From assembly GCA_018907035.1 (NCBI GenBank), contig JACCIC010000187.1, forward strand, positions 186,001 through 250,000: 64,000 bases of DNA, written 5' to 3'. Made by a program: the position numbers and the translations under genes. Positions 62,388 through 64,000 of the stretch are shown in pieces. The first letter of the stretch is position 1; every line of letters starts with the position of its first letter. The notes beneath the pieces are model-generated. The model saw only the letters and a list, made by a program, of their open reading frames with translations, did not search any database and was not told where the DNA came from. Source of the stretch: Sycobia sp. Sy_11 (taxonomy: Eukaryota; Arthropoda; Insecta; Hymenoptera; Epichrysomallidae).

Positions 62388-63149
62388 AAACAGAATTATT
62401 GTAAAATGTATTTTAATGTATGCTGTAAAAAAAAATTTTTTTTTTAAAAAATCGTATTTAAATATTAATTATTTCTATAATTTATTAATAATTTGAAATT
62501 ATTTACAAAGAATGTTTTTTCTTACTTTAAACATTTTTTAAAAATAATTTTAAATTATTTAATTTCAAATAGTAATACAAAATAAAATTAATTAAAAATT
62601 TACTTCAGAGGAATGTGAGTTCAGGCACAATTAAATAAAACTCATAAATGAATATAAAATATCATTACTCTATTTATTAAATAAATAATGACAAAAAATC
62701 TCCACTCGTTGTGTGGAGGAAAAAGCCCAAATAAATGAAGAAAAAGAATTAAACGAAATATTTATGATTAACTGTTAACAAATACTCGATGAAAATAATA
62801 ATAAAGATATTGCAAGCAATCTGGTGGATACAAAATCAATCTTAAATTTATGAGTGCTCTTGCCAATAATATAATTAAATATGCGTAGTACTCCTGCGCA
62901 ACGATTTGAACAACCGTAAGTATTAACATTCACGCTGCTCCCGAGATTCGATCGGGGGAGAGTGTTTTGCGTTAAACTCTTACTCTGCGTTGCGGCCCCA
63001 ACGTCTCTGGAACGGTTTTCTTCTTACTAGAACGGCAGCCACCGAGCATAAATGCTACCGGGAACATTCTTAGAGATCCGCTCTGAAGGGATACTCCACA
63101 ACGGCAAAGTTTCTTGTCCCGCTGATGCGCCGATTTTCTACAATTCAAC
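62388..63149. other. AT-rich DNA followed by a GC-richer block, unassigned
   Basis: 62900-63120 is GC-richer and contains GATTCGATCGGGGGAG and CTTGTCCCGCTGATGCG. It may be part of an old element. No gene was recognised. Confidence 0.35.
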
Positions 63150-63360
63150 TAACTCCATACACAAAACAAACAAGAAGTGCGAAAATTTGTGGACGATTTG
63201 ATCGCCTCGAAACCGCCATATTTTTTCGCTACGGTATCACCATATTGTTAGAAAGATGGGAAAAAGTAGTAGAAAATGTCGGAAAATATTTTGATTTAGC
63301 TAACGTGTATCCATTTTTCATCATAAATGTCCTTTTTCCGTTAAAAAAGATCGGAAACTA
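63150..63360 (+). mobile_element. Mariner C-terminal fragment
   Basis: The frame contains FFRYGITILLERWEKVVENV and GKYFD, homologous to the end of the transposase at 60300-60356. It is followed by a remnant of a terminal repeat (CCTTTTTCCGTTAAAAAAG). All upstream catalytic parts are missing. Confidence 0.65.
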
Positions 63361-63361
63361 A

Positions 63362-64000
63362 GTTAGCTTCCTAATAATTTAAATATTTTTGAATGTTTAT
63401 TTATTTTGGATTTGCTTTTTTACCTGAACCATTTTATGCTTTAAAAATGTCTTTAAGAGACTTGGTGTCCTTTTTCTTTAATAGAAATATGTTGAAAAAA
63501 TAGAAAAGGCAAATACAAGTTATGCACTCTGACACGCAATCAGCGCGTGAACATTGCGCTAGGAACGTTGAATATCATTATATTTATATTGTCCAAGTAA
63601 ACTAGAAAATTATTTCAAATTACTGACGAATTTTTGTTACATTGTATATTGTTTTACAGTTTTTTTTAATTAAGATAGGATGTAAAAATATTAACATTTT
63701 TTTTATTATATTCTAGGTCAAGAATATGTTAGGCATAAATATTTTTTTCAAATTTAAATTCTCAAGCGTGTTTGATATATGATTACGTATTAATACTGTA
63801 ATTCTAAAAAGGAATTATTTTTCTTATCTTATCTTTATCAAAAGACTTCCTTTAATTCAATTAGATCAATATTAATAAAACTATTGTTATACTATCTATG
63901 TTCCCATCCGTGTTATCAGGAATTTTCGTATTGTAAGAATTATGTATAAAAGCTTCAGTTTCAAATAATTTTTATATATTTTCTGTTTGCATAAGGAAAA
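63362..64000. other. AT-rich intergenic DNA
   Basis: Nothing was recognised up to the window end. Confidence 0.45.

Overview
This window looks like nuclear DNA of an insect, most likely a hymenopteran and perhaps an ant. It is very AT-rich, dense in dinucleotide and trinucleotide microsatellites, and contains mariner elements, APE-type LINEs and short introns. Its two recognisable host genes carry insect-type proteins. Species cannot be fixed from the sequence alone.

Host genes. (1) A complete four-exon Cdk1 (cdc2) kinase gene lies on the + strand at 13686-16977. (2) A complete four-exon secreted lipocalin gene of the apolipoprotein D type lies on the + strand, with its CDS at 47210-54144. 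A TATA promoter and non-coding first exon near 42345-42513 are likely, across a 4.7 kb intron. (3) A GC/CpG-rich block at 55590-56470 with a TATA motif looks like the promoter and 5' exon of a gene that continues outside the window or has no exon I can recognise.

Repeats fill most of the rest. From left to right: a decayed LINE with ORF1, APE endonuclease, RT and RNase H (about 998-5576, - strand) abuts a 3 kb imperfect palindrome (5577-8639). Then come inverted repeats upstream of Cdk1, and a palindromic element inside Cdk1 intron 3. Further on are an 800 bp TA-flanked inverted-repeat element (18815-19622), a TTAA-flanked piggyBac-like MITE (19903-20244) and a dead mariner (23728-24655). Two more copies of the palindromic family follow (25568-26764 and 27133-27603). 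Two R1-like LINE fragments (29190-31600) are bounded by trinucleotide microsatellites, including a 146-unit (ATG)n. Beyond these lie an LTR with primer-binding-like sequence (32763-33465), a second dead mariner (36780-37870, - strand) and a jockey-like LINE tail (38104-38370, - strand).

The right end holds a decayed family-B DNA polymerase gene of Polinton/Maverick type (58210-61015, - strand). It is split by a nearly intact mariner (59147-60432) with perfect TA flanks and only one visible stop codon. A divergent spliced pseudogene (61795-62387, + strand) begins next to the polymerase remnant, so the two may be parts of one degraded element.

Most unusual signal: a family of palindromic elements (three fuller copies and at least two fragments). 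They have asymmetric ends, apparent target duplications of 10-14 bp that vary in length, and, in the best copy, a hammerhead-ribozyme-like core in each arm. One insertion is supported by a paralogous empty site inside this same window. That combination suggests RNA-mediated movement (Penelope-like) rather than an ordinary cut-and-paste MITE.
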